Source of the DNA: Mytilus galloprovincialis
Taxonomy: Eukaryota > Mollusca > Bivalvia > Mytilida > Mytilidae
Assembly (NCBI RefSeq): GCF_965363235.1
Contig: NC_134844.1
Span: 90,172,664-90,236,663 of the forward strand
DNA length: 64,000 nt
Direction of reading: 5' to 3'
Part shown: piece after piece, positions 11,274-24,765 of the stretch
How positions within the stretch are numbered: position 1 is the stretch's first letter
How the letters are laid out: each line of letters starts with the position of its first letter
Program-made: the position numbers and the translations under genes
Notes under the pieces: model-generated
What the model saw: the letters and a program-made list of their open reading frames with translations, nothing else
Database searches by the model: none
What the model was told of the DNA's origin: nothing

Positions 11274-14161
11274 TTATAAAAACAAATGATCAAATCTTCG
11301 AGTATCGTCTATAAACTCGGAAACTGCATATTGTATGTCTGCACTTGCTTCGGTGTTAAGTAATTCTTCTAGATCTAGATTAAGTGTTCCTGTTTTGAAA
11401 TATATTGACTGGCGGAGTTTTTCTCTATCCAATTTGTAATTGTCACAAGATAATAAAAAATGTTCTACAGATTCTATTTCTCCGCAAGTACATTTGTTGT
11501 CTTCTACATGTCTGTTAATAAAATGTTGATACCCCTTTAGTTTGGAGTATCCTGATCTGAGACTGTTTAGTATATTGAAGTGTTTTTTTGATGGGAAGTC
11601 GAGTGTGATTCTTTTTGATGCATCTGGGTGATGATTAAAAAATCTTCTCCCAACCTCACTAGATTCCCATTGTGTCTTCCATTTTTTAATGACTGATGTT
11701 CTCGCCGCTTGTTTGATGTCTTGTTTTGTCGTGATTGAAGACATTTCCTCCCTATTATCTGCTTCTTTTGCCGCTGCTTTTGCCAGACGGTCAGCCTATT
11801 CATTTCCCTCTATATCAGAGTGCCCCGGTATCCAAATGATGTTGATACTAAAACCCTTTTGTTCCAATTTTATTTTCCTGTTTTTGATTTCTTGTATGGT
11901 TTTGTGATAGTTTTCTGATTTCCAATTTAAGGTTATAATGCCTATGGCGGATTGGCTGTCAGAGTATATGTTAAGTTGTTTAACATTGCGGTAATTATAA
12001 TTGTCTATTTTTTCCAGCACAAGTTTAATGGCTACTAGCTCTGCTAGTAGCATTGATCCTCTGTTTGATACAGGGTACTGTATTGTTTCCTCCTCTTCAT
12101 TATTGTATATAATGGCTCCTGCACCACAAGGCCCAGGATTTCCCATGCATGAGCCATCTGTGAATGCCACTGTTGTATTTGGAGGAAGTTCTTCTAATTG
12201 TTGTTTTATCAGTCTTTGTCCTTCAATGGCTTGTTCACTGGTTCTTGTTTTGGAACTTCCCAATGTGGTCCAGTACTCCGGTGCCTTTCTAATTGCACAC
12301 ATGCCACGACATTCATATTGCTGTTCAATATTATTTACTTCAATTGATGTTTCCTTCTTCATATCATCTGCCTGTAGTATCATTTTTCCAATTGGAGAGA
12401 TGTAAGTTTCCGGATTAGATTCTGTTTTCCAGTTTTCTAGCTTTTTCTTAATTGGGACTGTTGTAAAAGATGAGGTAATTTTTGCCAATTCTCTAATTGC
12501 TATTTCTTCTCTTCTCAGTTCTAAAGGTAAGACTCCGCCAATTATCTGAAGAACTTCAAGGCTGGAAGTTGAAGGCATATTAAGGCATAAGGCAAGGCCA
12601 TGTCTTTGAACCTTATCCAACTTGTGTAGGTTTGTTGAATTTCCAATCTGCCAAACACAACTTGCATATGTGATTGTTGAACAAACAAGACTTTGGTAAA
12701 TTTCTATTAGTCTTTTTGTTGGAATATTAGCAATACCCTTAATTTCTCTAATTTATTCCTAATGATCTTTTTGCTGTTTTCAGTACATTATCTATATGAG
12801 TATTGAAAGTCAGTTTTTGGTCAAGTGTAACTCCAAGAATTTTAGGATTGTTGTTGTGTTTTAAAGTTCCATTACCAAGCTTAAGTAGAACGGATGTAGT
12901 ATTTTGTATACTTTTACTGAAAATACAATATTCTGTTTTTTCTAAACTCAATTTCATCCTCCATTTGTTGCTCCATTCATTCACCTTGTCAATATCTGTT
13001 TGAAGATCTTGTTGTAGAATATTGATGTCCTCACCTGTGTGCCATATGGTTGCATCATCTGCAAATTTACATTTCTGTGCCAGAACGGTTTGAAAAATAT
13101 CTGCTATAAAGATGTTGAACAAAATAGGGGATAAGACTGAACCTTGTGGTAATCCTGTATGTGTTTTAAATAGTTCTCCTTTTGTGTTGTTGATGTTGAT
13201 TACTGCTTCACGGTTATTTAAAAAAGAATGAACCCATTTCCAGATTTTTCCTTTGATTCCATATTGATAAAGTTTTACTAATAGTCCTTCTCGCCATATA
13301 CTGTCATAGGCTTTTTCAAAATCAATGAACAAAGCAAACGTAATCATTTTCTTGTTGAATCCCCCATATATTGATTGGATGAGTGACAATAAAGCATTGA
13401 CTGTTGATCTGTATTGTCTAAATCCTTCCTGTTCATTATCAATGATGTTGTTGGTTTCCACATATTCTTCTATTCTGTATATAACTATTCTTTCCATCAG
13501 TTTGGATACTACACTGGTTAAACTAATTGGCCGGTATGCTGAAGGGTTATTGTAACTAAGTTTGTGTGCTTTCTTCAAAAATTTTACATTTGCCATTTTC
13601 CAATTTTGTGGAAGTATTCCTTCTTCCCATGATCTGTTCATAATTTCTAATAATTTGTCTAAAAAATCTTTTCCAGCGTTAATAAACAGCTCTGGAAAAA
13701 ATCCGTCTGGTCCTGGTGCAGTTTCTTTTTTCAATCTAAAGATGGATCCCTCCAATTCATCCATGGTAATACTTTGGTTATATTTGTCATCATCCATTTC
13801 TTGGTTGTCACTATCTAATGTTATGTTGATGTATTCTTTAGTTGTTTCCTCATAAAACTTGTTGTCAAATTTTCTTGGGTCTAGGTGTTTTCCTCCAAAA
13901 AATACTTTTTCCAATTCCTTTGACTTTTCTTTCTCATCGAAAATTACATTGCCATCATATTTTATGAAAGGAAGTACCTTGTTGTCTGAGGTTTTCTTGG
14001 TTAATTTTTTGAAAGCTCCCCATCTTTCCTTTGGTGTTTTTCCTGATCCTATCACGTCACATAGTGTTGTTGACCATTCATTTTGGGCTTTATCTTTGAT
14101 TACTTCTAAGTTCTTTTCCGCATCTATTATTTTATTAAAATTTTGAGGGATACTTCGTTCT
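11274..14161 (-). pseudogene. LINE 2 ORF2 C-terminal part: reverse transcriptase, RNase H, zinc motif
   Basis: From 14161 leftward the RT motifs appear in order: TAPGPDGFFPE, YRPISLTS, FIDFEKAYDSIW, LPQGSVLSPILFNIF, and CKFADDATI with the catalytic ADD. RT is followed by thumb sequence to about 12750. There a single extra base shifts the frame; the track ends in TAG at 12748-12750 while the correct reading continues. RNase H follows (12200-11780): FTDGSC, LAEL, YSDSQSA and GHSDIEGNE, carrying the catalytic acidic residues. Straight after GNE comes TAG (11796-11798), where related enzymes have Trp, so one G-to-A change explains it. ADRLA, with the last acidic residue, lies beyond the stop. The C-terminus has CTCGEIESVEHFLLSC, a Cys-Cys-His-Cys motif usual in this group. 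It is non-functional as it stands. Confidence 0.9.
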
Positions 14162-14165
14162 TTAA

Positions 14166-17100
14166 CCCTTTCGTACCGAAATTATCCTTTTGGCACCCTC
14201 GAGCGCGAGCCGAAATTATCCTTTTGGCACCACGGAGCTGAGGGCGAAATTATCCTTAAGGATACATAGATTTCTATTTTTAGACGGTCACAGTGCAAAC
14301 AGTAAAAATAATGTTTAGACATGTTTCTTGGTGCAGTTGCTCCATAGATGTCACGATAAACATCAAATGCATTCTATATTTTAGTATCGGGCGTAAAAAC
14401 GCTGTCAAAATATGTTTTTTTCAAAGATTGTTGAGAAGAAAAAACCTCGTGAAAAACAAAATGGCGGAATCATAAACAATCGTGGTCAGGAGTTTCATTT
14501 CGAGTTGAAACATTTAGAAAACTTAACCTGCGGTCATAAAAGTCGTTGAACTTGTACAAAAGTAATGTATGAACGTAGATTTTGGAGTGGTGAGAAGCTT
14601 ATTTGTAAAACAACTTGAAATCGAGACTTTGATGGTCGTTATCAGGTGCACGACTGTCAATTATTATTTCTCGCTGCCGTTTGACAGTCAACCTTTCATT
14701 ATCGATTGAATCAGAGTCTTTTATCATCGTTTTAGACACTCCCAGGAGTCTGTAGTGCTACGGATTTTATTTCTTTTCATTGAAAGGCTGTACTGCAGTA
14801 TGTAGGTCGACAAAACGAAAGTCCACTTCCATTAAAAATAGAACCGGATATTGAGTGTCTATAAATAGTGCGGTTCATAAAAACACGTGTTGTCACATCT
14901 CATAGCTTTTTTATTTAAAAAGAAAAGTGGTTTGGAAAGATGAGACAATATTCTGCAATCTTATTCGTATTTTAATCGAGTGTAAATTATTTTCCACGAT
15001 GTATCTCGTCTTGTAACAGAGGTTTTTAAAAGTCTGGTTCAGCATACAAAAATTTTTTAAGTTGTTTTGAAAAACAAATTCTGTTGACAGAGAGTAAAAC
15101 AACTGAAAGATGCCAAGATGATTATTTTTATGTAACAAATTGTTTTTATTCTCTTTTTTTTTTAAAGAAAACATTGTCAAAGAAGGGAAGTGACAAATAA
15201 TATTTATTTTAGAAGGGAAGGGAAAATTACTTGTTTTTTTAGAATTGAAAAATAATTATTTTTTTTGCTGAAGGGAAGTGATTTTTTTTTCCAAAGTGAA
15301 AAACATAACGTGTTGTTTGTTTCTACTGATTAATCTTAAGATGGCATTATTTATTATTGTAAAATAGTACTGATCCTGTATGTTTCTGAAAACAATAGGG
15401 GTTCAATTTTTTTGTTTTGAAAATTATGTGGAACATAATAAATTACTCCCCCCTCATGTTGCATACAAACACAAAAGATGAATGACCAGTGTGGCAGACT
15501 CAGTGCCTATTGTTATAAACAACCATTTTTGCACCAGGAAACACCTCTTGTATTCAAAAAGAGACTTCAAATGGTATTGAAATTGCTGCTTCTCTTAGAA
15601 GCCAAGTCATATAGAACTCTAAAGAGAAAAGACTGATTAAATTGGAAATGGTATAATGGGACCATATTAGGGTCTTGTGGCTGTTACCTTGTAAGTCAGC
15701 TTCTTAAATTAACACTGTTTATGGGACTAGTACATGTAAGCAGGATTTTCATACCACATTAATATATATATAGGCTTACATGTATATGTAAGTAACACTT
15801 GCTACTGGATGTAATACTAGATTAATCAATAGACTGGTAACATTGGTTATAGTATAACAACCTCACTCAAGTTATTTTTATTTACCTTTTGACAAACCAT
15901 TCCATTAAATATCCAAACAATAGCCCAACAACATAAACAGAAAATTAAAAAAAATAGTTTCCATATGTCCTCACTCAATTTAAAAATAAGAATTTATGAT
16001 ATGAATCCTCCTATTCAAGGCACCATAATAAACTGAAAATAAAACAAATTTCATAGCTTCCAAATGTTGACAATGTTATTACAAACTATATCAGCTCCCT
16101 GATGTAGCTTTCCATCAATGAATTTTAAAACTGCATTCTGCAGTAAAACATATATTTTAATCCCTTTTTTTTCAACGACTTGCATCTGTGTGTGCATATC
16201 ATGATTTTAAGTAAAACAGTACCCAGTAGTTGTCTGCATATAATATGATCTTCTTTGTCTGTACTTCATGTGATTAATAAATTAAACTATGATGAAAATA
16301 AATTTAAAATATTAATTGTCAGCTTTTGGTATTTATTTGTGCTGCTTTAACAAACATCAGTTGATGTATTTGTCAATTTTATGTTATCTTATACATCCTA
16401 AATTTTGACTACATAGTTAAGATTTTAATTTTTACAATTTACCAAAAAAATAAATTCACTAGGCTCTTTTTTTTTTTAGAAACAGCTGAGTATTTGCTTA
16501 TCTGTAGTACATTTATTTATGTTTAGATAATTTTTATATTATATAACCCCCATGACACAAATCAAATTTATTGGAAATTTCATGGATTTAGAAAAAAAGT
16601 CACTTTTTGGCTTGATTTAATACTTTTATTTATTGGAAAGCTTCATCTCATTCACATTTGGAAGAATTAATGCATTACTGGGGTTAAGTCATAAAGCAAG
16701 GAAGTCCCACCGATTTTTATTGCAGTTAAAAGCTTTTATTAATAGTTCATGATCGCATATCAATGCTGGGGGTATTCACACAAATCGTCTGGAAGAGTTA
16801 TTGTCCGTTATCGAACCCGAGTTATCTTTCTTCTTTCGAAACCGTAAACAAATGGCGGCCAAAATCTACGTGAACGACAGTCTCGATTTACAAGTATTTT
16901 TGCCAAGAAAATGAAAACGAAAACGGTTTTTGAAGGAAAATAATTCAGTGGCTCATTGAAATAGCATTTTGAAACACACGTGTGCATAAGAAACGTTGCC
17001 GAATGTAAGTGAAAGTGATATATGATACGCAATGACAAAAATTATCTTCTGACTCAATCAATCTACGTTATCGACACGCGTTTTTAAGGTAAACAGCTTC

Positions 17101-17325
17101 TTTCTCTATGAACAGTCTACGGACGCTCAACCTATGATATTTATCTACATTTTATCAAAATTTGACCGCACAACTCGCTACGGTTCCCGAGTTTTCAATG
17201 ACCGAAACTACGAGGTCGTTTTTGCTGTAGCACATGTCAAATTAATCCCGGTCAGGCAAACGGCTCGTGCAAATAAATTTCGGCCAGAGAATCCCGCGAA
17301 AAAAATAAATTCAGTAGTGAAAGTG
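14166..17325. mobile_element. Non-autonomous piggyBac-type element, 3.16 kb, TTAA target duplication
   Basis: The element is flanked by TTAA at 14162-14165 and 17326-17329. The left end is CCCTTTCGTACCGAAATTAT. The right end, reversed, is CACTTTCACTACTGAATTTA, a similar imperfect TIR. TTAA targeting with a CCC-type end is the hallmark of piggyBac. Just inside the left end the motif CGAAATTATCC recurs at 14178, 14211 and 14245, spaced 33-34 bp, which looks like subterminal transposase sites. No DDD transposase ORF is present, so mobility would depend on another copy. Removing it with one TTAA makes the LINE 2 frame continuous. Internal sequence 14290-17200 is AT-rich, without convincing genes. 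Confidence 0.85.
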
Positions 17326-17697
17326 TTAAAATGTCTCTGTGCCTTGTTTAACTCTTTTTTTGCTAACTTTACATCTTCATTCCACCATACAGGATGTTTA
17401 ACTTTTGGTCTATTTTGATGATATTTATATTTCGGTATTACCTGTTCCATACATGCTGTCATACAACTTTCAAAATATTCATACCATACTTCCAAAGAGT
17501 CATCATCTTTCAAAAGCATATCTTTGAAAAATTCTTCTGTGGTTTCCTTCCACTCTTCCCAATTGCATTTCCTTATATTCCAATTTTCTTTATCATTATT
17601 GCTTGTCATTGAATTTCCCTTTTTACTTCCCATATTCAAATCTAACATTATACAAATGTGGTCTGATGTAACCTTTTCATGTGTTAGTGTTGTACAC
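17326..17697 (-). pseudogene. LINE 2 ORF2 middle segment: end of endonuclease and linker to RT
   Basis: Minus-strand reading gives the last endonuclease motif (VTSDHICI, with the conserved Asp-His of the SDH box), then a charged linker with VKHPVWWNEDV and KKELNKAQRHF, typical of the stretch before RT in LINEs. The frame enters from the 29958-30544 segment without a shift once the CACTA element and one TCT are removed. It leaves toward 14161 without a shift once the piggyBac-type element is removed. The local ORF reads on for about 40 residues into the piggyBac-type element, which is an artefact. Confidence 0.85.
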
Positions 17698-17979
17698 TCT
17701 CACTACACGAAAAGGCAGATTTACAACAATTTGGGCAATCATGTAAATGTTTGACAAATGTAACTACTTTTCTGCCAGATATATTTGCGGACCTACTAAT
17801 GTATATGTAAATGCATTATTCCTTTGGCATTATTTAGGACGTTTCAAAGATATGCTAAAGATAATTATTTTATTTCCATATATTTATTCATATTCTAAAG
17901 ATATGTAAAGATAGGCCTTAGATTTGCATGCACTTTCCAGGATAGGAGATATATGCAAAGTTTAAAATTTACATATTTG

Positions 17980-18960
17980 TTTTACAGAGGTATGGGCAGT
18001 TTTGAGAGACCGCGGTTTATAAAACATTTACAACCAATGTAAATGCTGTCAAATGTTTATGTTATATTTGCAAACGTTTTTCGATATCGTTCATGCATGT
18101 AAAGAAATGTATTTTATTTACTAATACTTTCCAGTATTATAGTTATTTTGATAAATATCGATATTTGCAACATATCTTTACAGACGTATGCAAAGTTTTG
18201 AGAGACCGCGGTTTATAAAACATTTACAACCAATGTAAATGCTGTCAAATGTTTATGTTATATTTGCAAACGTTTTTTGATATCGTTCATGCATGTAAAG
18301 AAATGTATTTTATTTACTAATACTTTCCAGTATTATAGTTATTTTGATAAATATCGATATTTGCAACATATCTTTACAGACGTATGCAAATTTTTGAGAG
18401 ACCGCGGTTTATAAAACATTTACAACCAATGTAAATGCTGTCAACTGTTTGTTTTATATTTGAAAACGTTTGTCGATATCGTTTATGTATGTACAGGAGT
18501 GCATTTTATTTACTTATACTTTCCATTATCATAAATATTTTGATAAATATCGATATTTGCAACATATCTTTACAGACGTATGCAAAGTTTTGAGAGACCG
18601 CGGTTTATAAAACATTTACAGCCAAAGTAAATGCTGTCAAATGTTTGTGTTATATTTGCAAACATTTGTCGATATAGTGTATTTATGTAAAGAAATGTAT
18701 TTTATTTACTAATACTTTCCACTATCATAGTTATTTTGATAAATATTAATATTTACAACATATCTTTATAGACGTATGCAAAGTTTTGAGAGACCGCGGT
18801 TTATAAAACATTTACAACCAAAGTAAATGCTGACAAATATTTGCTTATTTTTGCAAACATTTGTCGGATGTATTTATGTACGTAAAGAAATGCATTTTAT
18901 TTACTTCATAGTTAGTATATGAAACATTGATACTGTGAAGTTGTCTTCACACAGGTATAG
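17980..18960 (+). repeat. 196-bp tandem array, CACTA left subterminal region (~5 units)
   Basis: The motif GAGAGACCGCGGTTTATAAA recurs at 18004, 18200, 18396, 18592 and 18788, exactly 196 bp apart. Each unit also carries CATTTACAACC, GTAAATGCTG, TTTGCAAAC and GATAAATATCGATATTTGC. The last unit decays. Inverted ACCGCGGT sequence is found near the right end (29775-29800). The likely role is as transposase-binding sites of the CACTA element. Confidence 0.9.
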
Positions 18961-21900
18961 CTTTGCGAGACTGCAGTTTATATATCGCATGCACAACAAA
19001 CGTAAATGAGGGTCGTGATTAGAGCTAAAAGAAGAAAACAAAAAAATAATTTACTCCCAAAAAAATAAATAAAAAGGGTCTAATATATACAGAATAGAAA
19101 ATAATCATGACAATGGGCATAAAATATAAAAGAAATAGAGGAATATGATCTAAATTATCATAGAATACAGATATGAAAGACCCCATTCAGACCCTAGTAA
19201 ATTCTGTAAGATGTGTCGATTATTTCACATTTACGAAAAAAATAAATCCATATATTGTATAGTACGTTTTGCAGCAAAGTTCACGTATTGATTGTTTCAG
19301 AGAGTCACACCGAGCGAATATTAATTTGAATTGAAGTAGATATTGTTCTGCCCGATTCAAAACAGAACTGCTTGAAGATATAATTAATGATATTATAAAA
19401 TGGCAAGGTGCTTTTTATATGTCGGACTGATGATATTTTGTTTTCTATTTGAATAAATAAGGAAATATCCACAGCTTTACTCCAGAACCATGGAAATTTT
19501 TTTTAAGATCTTGCTTGCATAACAAAACACGGCTTTAAAATGTTCATAACTTTCCTTACAGCAGATTTTACAATTCGATATGCTTGAATCATAACGGAAA
19601 CTTTAACTAAGACGATGAATTGTAACAGTAAGCTGATATTTTTTTTTACATCTTATAGCCACATAATAAATGGGTAGATGGATTGATTTGTGTAAACGTC
19701 CAGTTGCAAATACTACATGAATCTCAGGTGTAGGGAGAAATGCACTATTATAATAACACTGTACTAAATTGTAAGCAGCTTTTCCTTTTGTACTTCAAAA
19801 TATGAAAACAACGATGTCATTAAGAATGAACTCTAAACTAGAATAAATAAGATCAAATCGATAAACACGGTATGTTTTGTCCACATCAAGCTTCAGTCTA
19901 CCAACCTTGATGTGGACTTGGAAAAAAGTTAGTTTCGCTTCTGCTTATTTGCAATTTTTTTTCATTTTAAACCACAGAATACAAAATAATTAATTCAATA
20001 TAACTTCAGCCAAGGCGTGGGTTTTGCATGATCCTATGATATGAAAATACACGAGTATGCACATACATGTATTTTATCAGAATGTTGTCAGAATGTTTAT
20101 GTTTACAATTGAAAATGTCTAATAATACAATGAAGAAAGAGATGATGATGATGGGAGTTTTTAACAACCTCGACTGGCTATACTGCGAAGAAAGAGCATG
20201 AATTAACGATCCCTTAATAGGTGGTAAATGTGTCACTTGTATGTAAATGATGGGATTTTTCTGACTGTGAAATGGTTCATCTTTTAACACTACAGGGTAC
20301 TTTAAAAGGAAAACCGTATGTGTTAATTACCAAAATTGATCAAATACAATGTAACGCTAATTGTGTATAATAACATCCAGATGTTGTAAACAGATTATAC
20401 CAATTACGCAGGCCAAGAGTTGCCAGATAAAGAAATCATTAAACATGCAGTTTGTATTCGTGAAAACGTGTTAATACTTTGAAAAACGCAGATAATTTAA
20501 AAGTTTATATGCTAGAAAATTAAAAGAGAAATAAGGACAGTTACTGTAACATTGTATCTAAAATATATTGAAATTATATACAGTAAAACTGTTTTTAAAC
20601 AATTATCCTTTGTATATAAAAAAAAAAAAAAACATTCTATAGTTTCCCCGCTTCTCATACATGTAGCAGATATTATAGATTCGATGCAAAGCAAGTAATT
20701 TAATTTTTGAATCAGGTATAATCTCTGTATTTCGTGTTTTAACAAGAATAAAAATGACCAACATTAATGGAAAAAAAACTACCTTAATTTCAATAACCTT
20801 CCTGCTCCTGTGTCAGTTTTATTCTAAAGATATATATGGTAGTATTCAATCAATTCAAAATTTTACTGAAATATCTTGGTGCCCTTTGGTTTCCCGATCT
20901 TGACTTTATCCTATTTAAAGGTGTAATGATATGAAAAAAAATCCCAGATTTTTAAAACATTTCTTAGCAATAGCATTTCATTTCAAATCAAAATAATGTT
21001 GCTGCTGAATGATGTAAAGTTAATCGTCAATATCGAACTCTACCTCCATTTTCCTACCAGTTACAACATATTAAAATTTGAAAACCTTTAGATGAAAGGT
21101 TCATAAGTCATCGCACGGAAACGACTGGAGCAGTCCGCCTGCTCGTCCGCAGTACAACAATAAATCAATAACGGGACTGGAAATCCGGTAATAAAAATAG
21201 CAAGTCTTTTTTTAGTCATTAATAAATGTAAAATAAATCCGGTTTACTGTCACATTCTGACATCCTAATGTTTATGTCGTATACTTGTAAACTGGTGTTT
21301 GTCTTTGAGTCGCTTTTTGTTTTTACTCAATGCAATAAGCAGTTTGTCGGCACTGATTTTTGAAACTTGTCAGCAACAATGCAGATATATACCTGATATA
21401 TAAATTTTATAAAAATCTGGCAAGAATTTTACCCGTTAGAGACCTAACAAGACCGGACGGAAGGACGGACGCCCGATATTTCAATGTTCCCATCAACGCG
21501 TCGCGCGGGGGACAAATCTTAAAATCATTTTGAATTTAGATTCATATTAATTTGCACTTTGGTCTTCGGAGATGGATGTGTTTTTTTGTGTTTTGAGTTA
21601 GATATATGATACACAGGCCTGGTACAGCTGGTAAAAAACGCACCTTTTCACAAAGTGGGGAGACAAAACGACTCACATGCGATTAGCAAAGGTGCCTTTT
21701 TGTGGGGGGCATATTGGTCACATGGGCGTCGGGAAAAGCCCGAGAGTATTCACAGTCTTATAAGGAGTTTTTCTAACAAGTATACAAGTGTTTATGTAAA
21801 TTAAAAGGGTTGCTATTTCTTTATTTGCAAAAATGGAAATGTGGGATATACACAGCAACCGGCCAATTAACGACAATCAAAACCAAAGACGTATAGATAA

Positions 21901-22005
21901 CACGTGGCTAATGCAGAATGGACAAGTATTTTTCTACTGCTAATCTGTTACGGTAGTTTTAGTAAAGATTTGTTGGTTTCTTGAATATGAAAGTTAATAA
22001 TTATA
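18961..22005. other. CACTA interior, no gene seen
   Basis: AT-rich sequence without a long ORF. Small items are a 12-bp-arm hairpin GTCCACATCAAG/CTTGATGTGGAC at 19879-19917 and a stretch at 21420-21530 ending in GACGGACGCCC and GGGGGACAA wording seen in other mussel repeats. Confidence 0.5.
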
Positions 22006-22165
22006 AAAAAAGGAAGATGTGGTATGATTGCCAATGAGACAACTCTCCACAAGAGACCAAAAGGACACAGAAATTAACAACTATAGGTCACCGTACGACC
22101 TTCAACAATGAACAAAGCCCATACCGCATAGTCATCTATAAAAAGCCCCGAAATAAGTATATTTA
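22006..22165 (+). repeat. Dispersed mussel repeat ('gatgtggtatgattgcc' family), partial
   Basis: It starts AGATGTGGTATGATTGCC, continues with CAACTCTCCACAAGAGACC, GGTCACCGTACGACC and GCCCATACCGCATAGTC, and ends near GCCCCGAAAT. Other copies in the window are at 23312, 25037, 27536 and 55302 on plus, and 32950 and 33500 on minus. A second, shorter fragment lies at 22300-22360. Confidence 0.75.
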
Positions 22166-23311
22166 GTATAGCAAGTATTAAATCTATCAAATTATAACAT
22201 CACATGTTCACAACAATAGTAAGATTTAAGCTATAACAGCAACATAGTTTATTCTCCTAGTACGTATTTGTTAGTCTTGAAAAAACTCAAACCATTATGA
22301 CATAAGGAGATGTGATATGATTGCCAATTAAACAACTTTCCATCAAAGTCAAAATGACGTACATGTTAGCTTGCTATATTTGATATCTCCCAAGTACCAT
22401 CCCACTATGAACTGCTTATACAAAAAGATATTTTGTCACCAAATGATTTATAATAATTTATAAAATAGAACATCATTATATATGCTAATATAAATTGTGT
22501 GCCCTTGGCTAAATACTGGGATCATATTGTTTTGCCAGTGTCCTTTCGACAGTCCCGCACTTGGTATACTAGCTAGTATAGGATTATACGGCTGATTTCG
22601 TAGGATTATGTACAGTTTTTAAGCTTAAACTTTTAAATGATGTACCTGGTGTTAGTACATACACTAACGATTCGCATCTTGTCAATTTTTTCTTTTTTTT
22701 TATTACAGGTTGCAAAATTTGGCATTTTTAAATATATTGCGCCGATATATTTTTTTTTACCTATTTTGAGGGTGAATATATATTCTCGGGATCATTTTTT
22801 CTTTAATAATTTTTCACGAACGACAGAATGTTGAACTTGGTGTAGTTGAGTGAAATTTTGCAAACAGTTTGCAAGGTTTGTCCGACCATGGAAGTATATA
22901 ATACTTCCACTTCCATGGTCCGACTAACTACGCACACAACCCACACGTTTACATCATACAAAGTATGCTATATTAAGATTGTGTATTGTATCAGGATGTT
23001 GATTTTCTTTTTAATTTTCACAAATAACAGAATGTTTAACCTTTCTTGACTGCTGCACCAAATGTGTTTTTCAGACACAACAATTCAAATTACACTGTAT
23101 CGTCCTGTGAATGCATGAAATATTTGCCACCGGACGTTGAGCAACCATCAATCAATCAATTCAAATTGTACCTCAATATCACTGTTTACCAAATTACTTT
23201 ATTCTGTAACGTCACACGTTTTCTGTCAAATTCTTAGCGTATCGATCAACTTTGAAGCAATGTATATAAAACAGAAGGATGATTACATATGTGTTTCTAT
23301 ATATATATATA
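22166..23311. other. CACTA interior with a compact hairpin at 22877-22925
   Basis: GTCCGACCATGGAAGT and its exact reverse complement ACTTCCATGGTCCGAC flank a 13-nt spacer, and a second palindrome GGAAGTAT/ATACTTCC overlaps it. The rest is AT-rich, without convincing ORFs. Confidence 0.55.
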
Positions 23312-23960
23312 AAAAAATAGAGGATGTGGTATGATTGCCAATGTTACAACTCTCCACAAGAGACCAAATGACACTGAAATGTACATCTATAGGTCACTGT
23401 ACTGCCTTCAACAATGAGCAAAGCCATACCGCATAGTCAGCTATAAAAGGCCCCGAAATGACATATGTAAAACAATTCAAACGAGAAAACAAACGACCTA
23501 ATTTATGTACAAAATAATGAACGAAAAACAAATATGTTACATAGCAACAAACTAAATTACAGACTACTTGACTCGGGACAGGAACATACAGAATGTGGTC
23601 AGGTTAAACTCATTTAAAGGCGCCAACCCTCCCTTCCCCTAACCTAGGACATAAACTGGACCCCTGTTGTGTTCCCTTATCGCTACACTAACGGTGCGAA
23701 GCTTAAGATGGAATGACGGACCAGTTTAACTTGGGACAGTGGTGTAACAGTACAACATGAGAATAAACTGTAGAAATCAGTTAAAAAAGGCTTAACTCAT
23801 CAGATGGATACAAATATAATACATCTAACAAAAACAGAGTGGACGTAGAAGGGTACTTATACATCCCAACAACCAAAAGACTTTAAGTACAGAGTACTCG
23901 CAGTTACTGACAGCTAGTTGAAAGCTAATAACAACTATTACAAAAAGCATACATCAGTCG
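23312..23960 (+). repeat. Longest copy of the 'gatgtggtatgattgcc' dispersed repeat
   Basis: It begins with GATGTGGTATGATTGCC and follows the family to CATACCGCATAGTCAGC. It then continues through AAACGACCTAATTTATG, CCAACCCTCCC, GGGACAGTGGTGTAACAG, GGCTTAACTCATCAGATGG and ACTTATACATCCCAAC. About 650 bp, with no ORF. It shows that the fragments at 22006, 55302 and (inverted) 32950-33210 are pieces of one family. The mechanism class is unknown. Confidence 0.7.
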
Positions 23961-24765
23961 GGGATATTATGTTAGTTTTTAGTTTTCTCCGTATATAAGA
24001 ACAAAGCCATCTATTGAAAAATCTTTAAAAAAAGAAAAGTTAAAACAAGCCATTTTCCCTGTGTGAATTTGTCGTCAAAATTGACGTTTTCTAATCAAAT
24101 TTACGAAAAAACAAAAATGGTGACCGCCATTTCTTTATTACATATTCCGATGTAACTCGATTTAAAGTACAAGTGTGCCAAAAATTTTAGAAATCGGGAG
24201 ATATGCCATTCGGTGTCGTGTTATCTTGAAATATAAGTACACAGTTTTGGATTATGAAGAAAAATTGCCCACTTAGAGGGGAACACGAAACTGCATTGAA
24301 AATGAAAAAAAAATCTGGAGCAAAATTAAACATACAAATCTATGCCCAGTCCCACTAGACCACGATCGCACCACGCTCACCACGATCTGAAATAAATAAA
24401 GATCGTGGTGAGGTCGCGGTATGAGCGGCATGAAAATGTAAATTTTCGTTGCTTTCACGATGCTACTACGTCCTCAGTACGCTTCTACAACGATCCTACC
24501 ACGTTCTCACAACGCTTATTCTGCGACCTCACTACGCTTATCAAGATCTGTCTACGCTAATCACGTTCTCACTACGACCGTACCACGAGTCATCCGATTG
24601 CAACACGATCTTACCACGCTTCTTCTGCGATTATAGCACGTTCTTACCACGATTTTACCGCGATCTATTCTACGCTCTCAGCAATAACGTCAACTTCGTG
24701 TTCCATATGAATACAGTTCCATTCCTTCTATTTCTGATTAATACGTTTTCTCGAAAACAATAGTC

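Noticed and set aside
12001..12405. Plus-strand ORFs between 11689 and 14146
   Set aside because: Antisense shadows of the LINE 2 RT/RNase H coding strand.
17208..17325. C-terminal extension of the 17208-17648 ORF
   Set aside because: It reads into the right end of the piggyBac-type element and is not LINE sequence.
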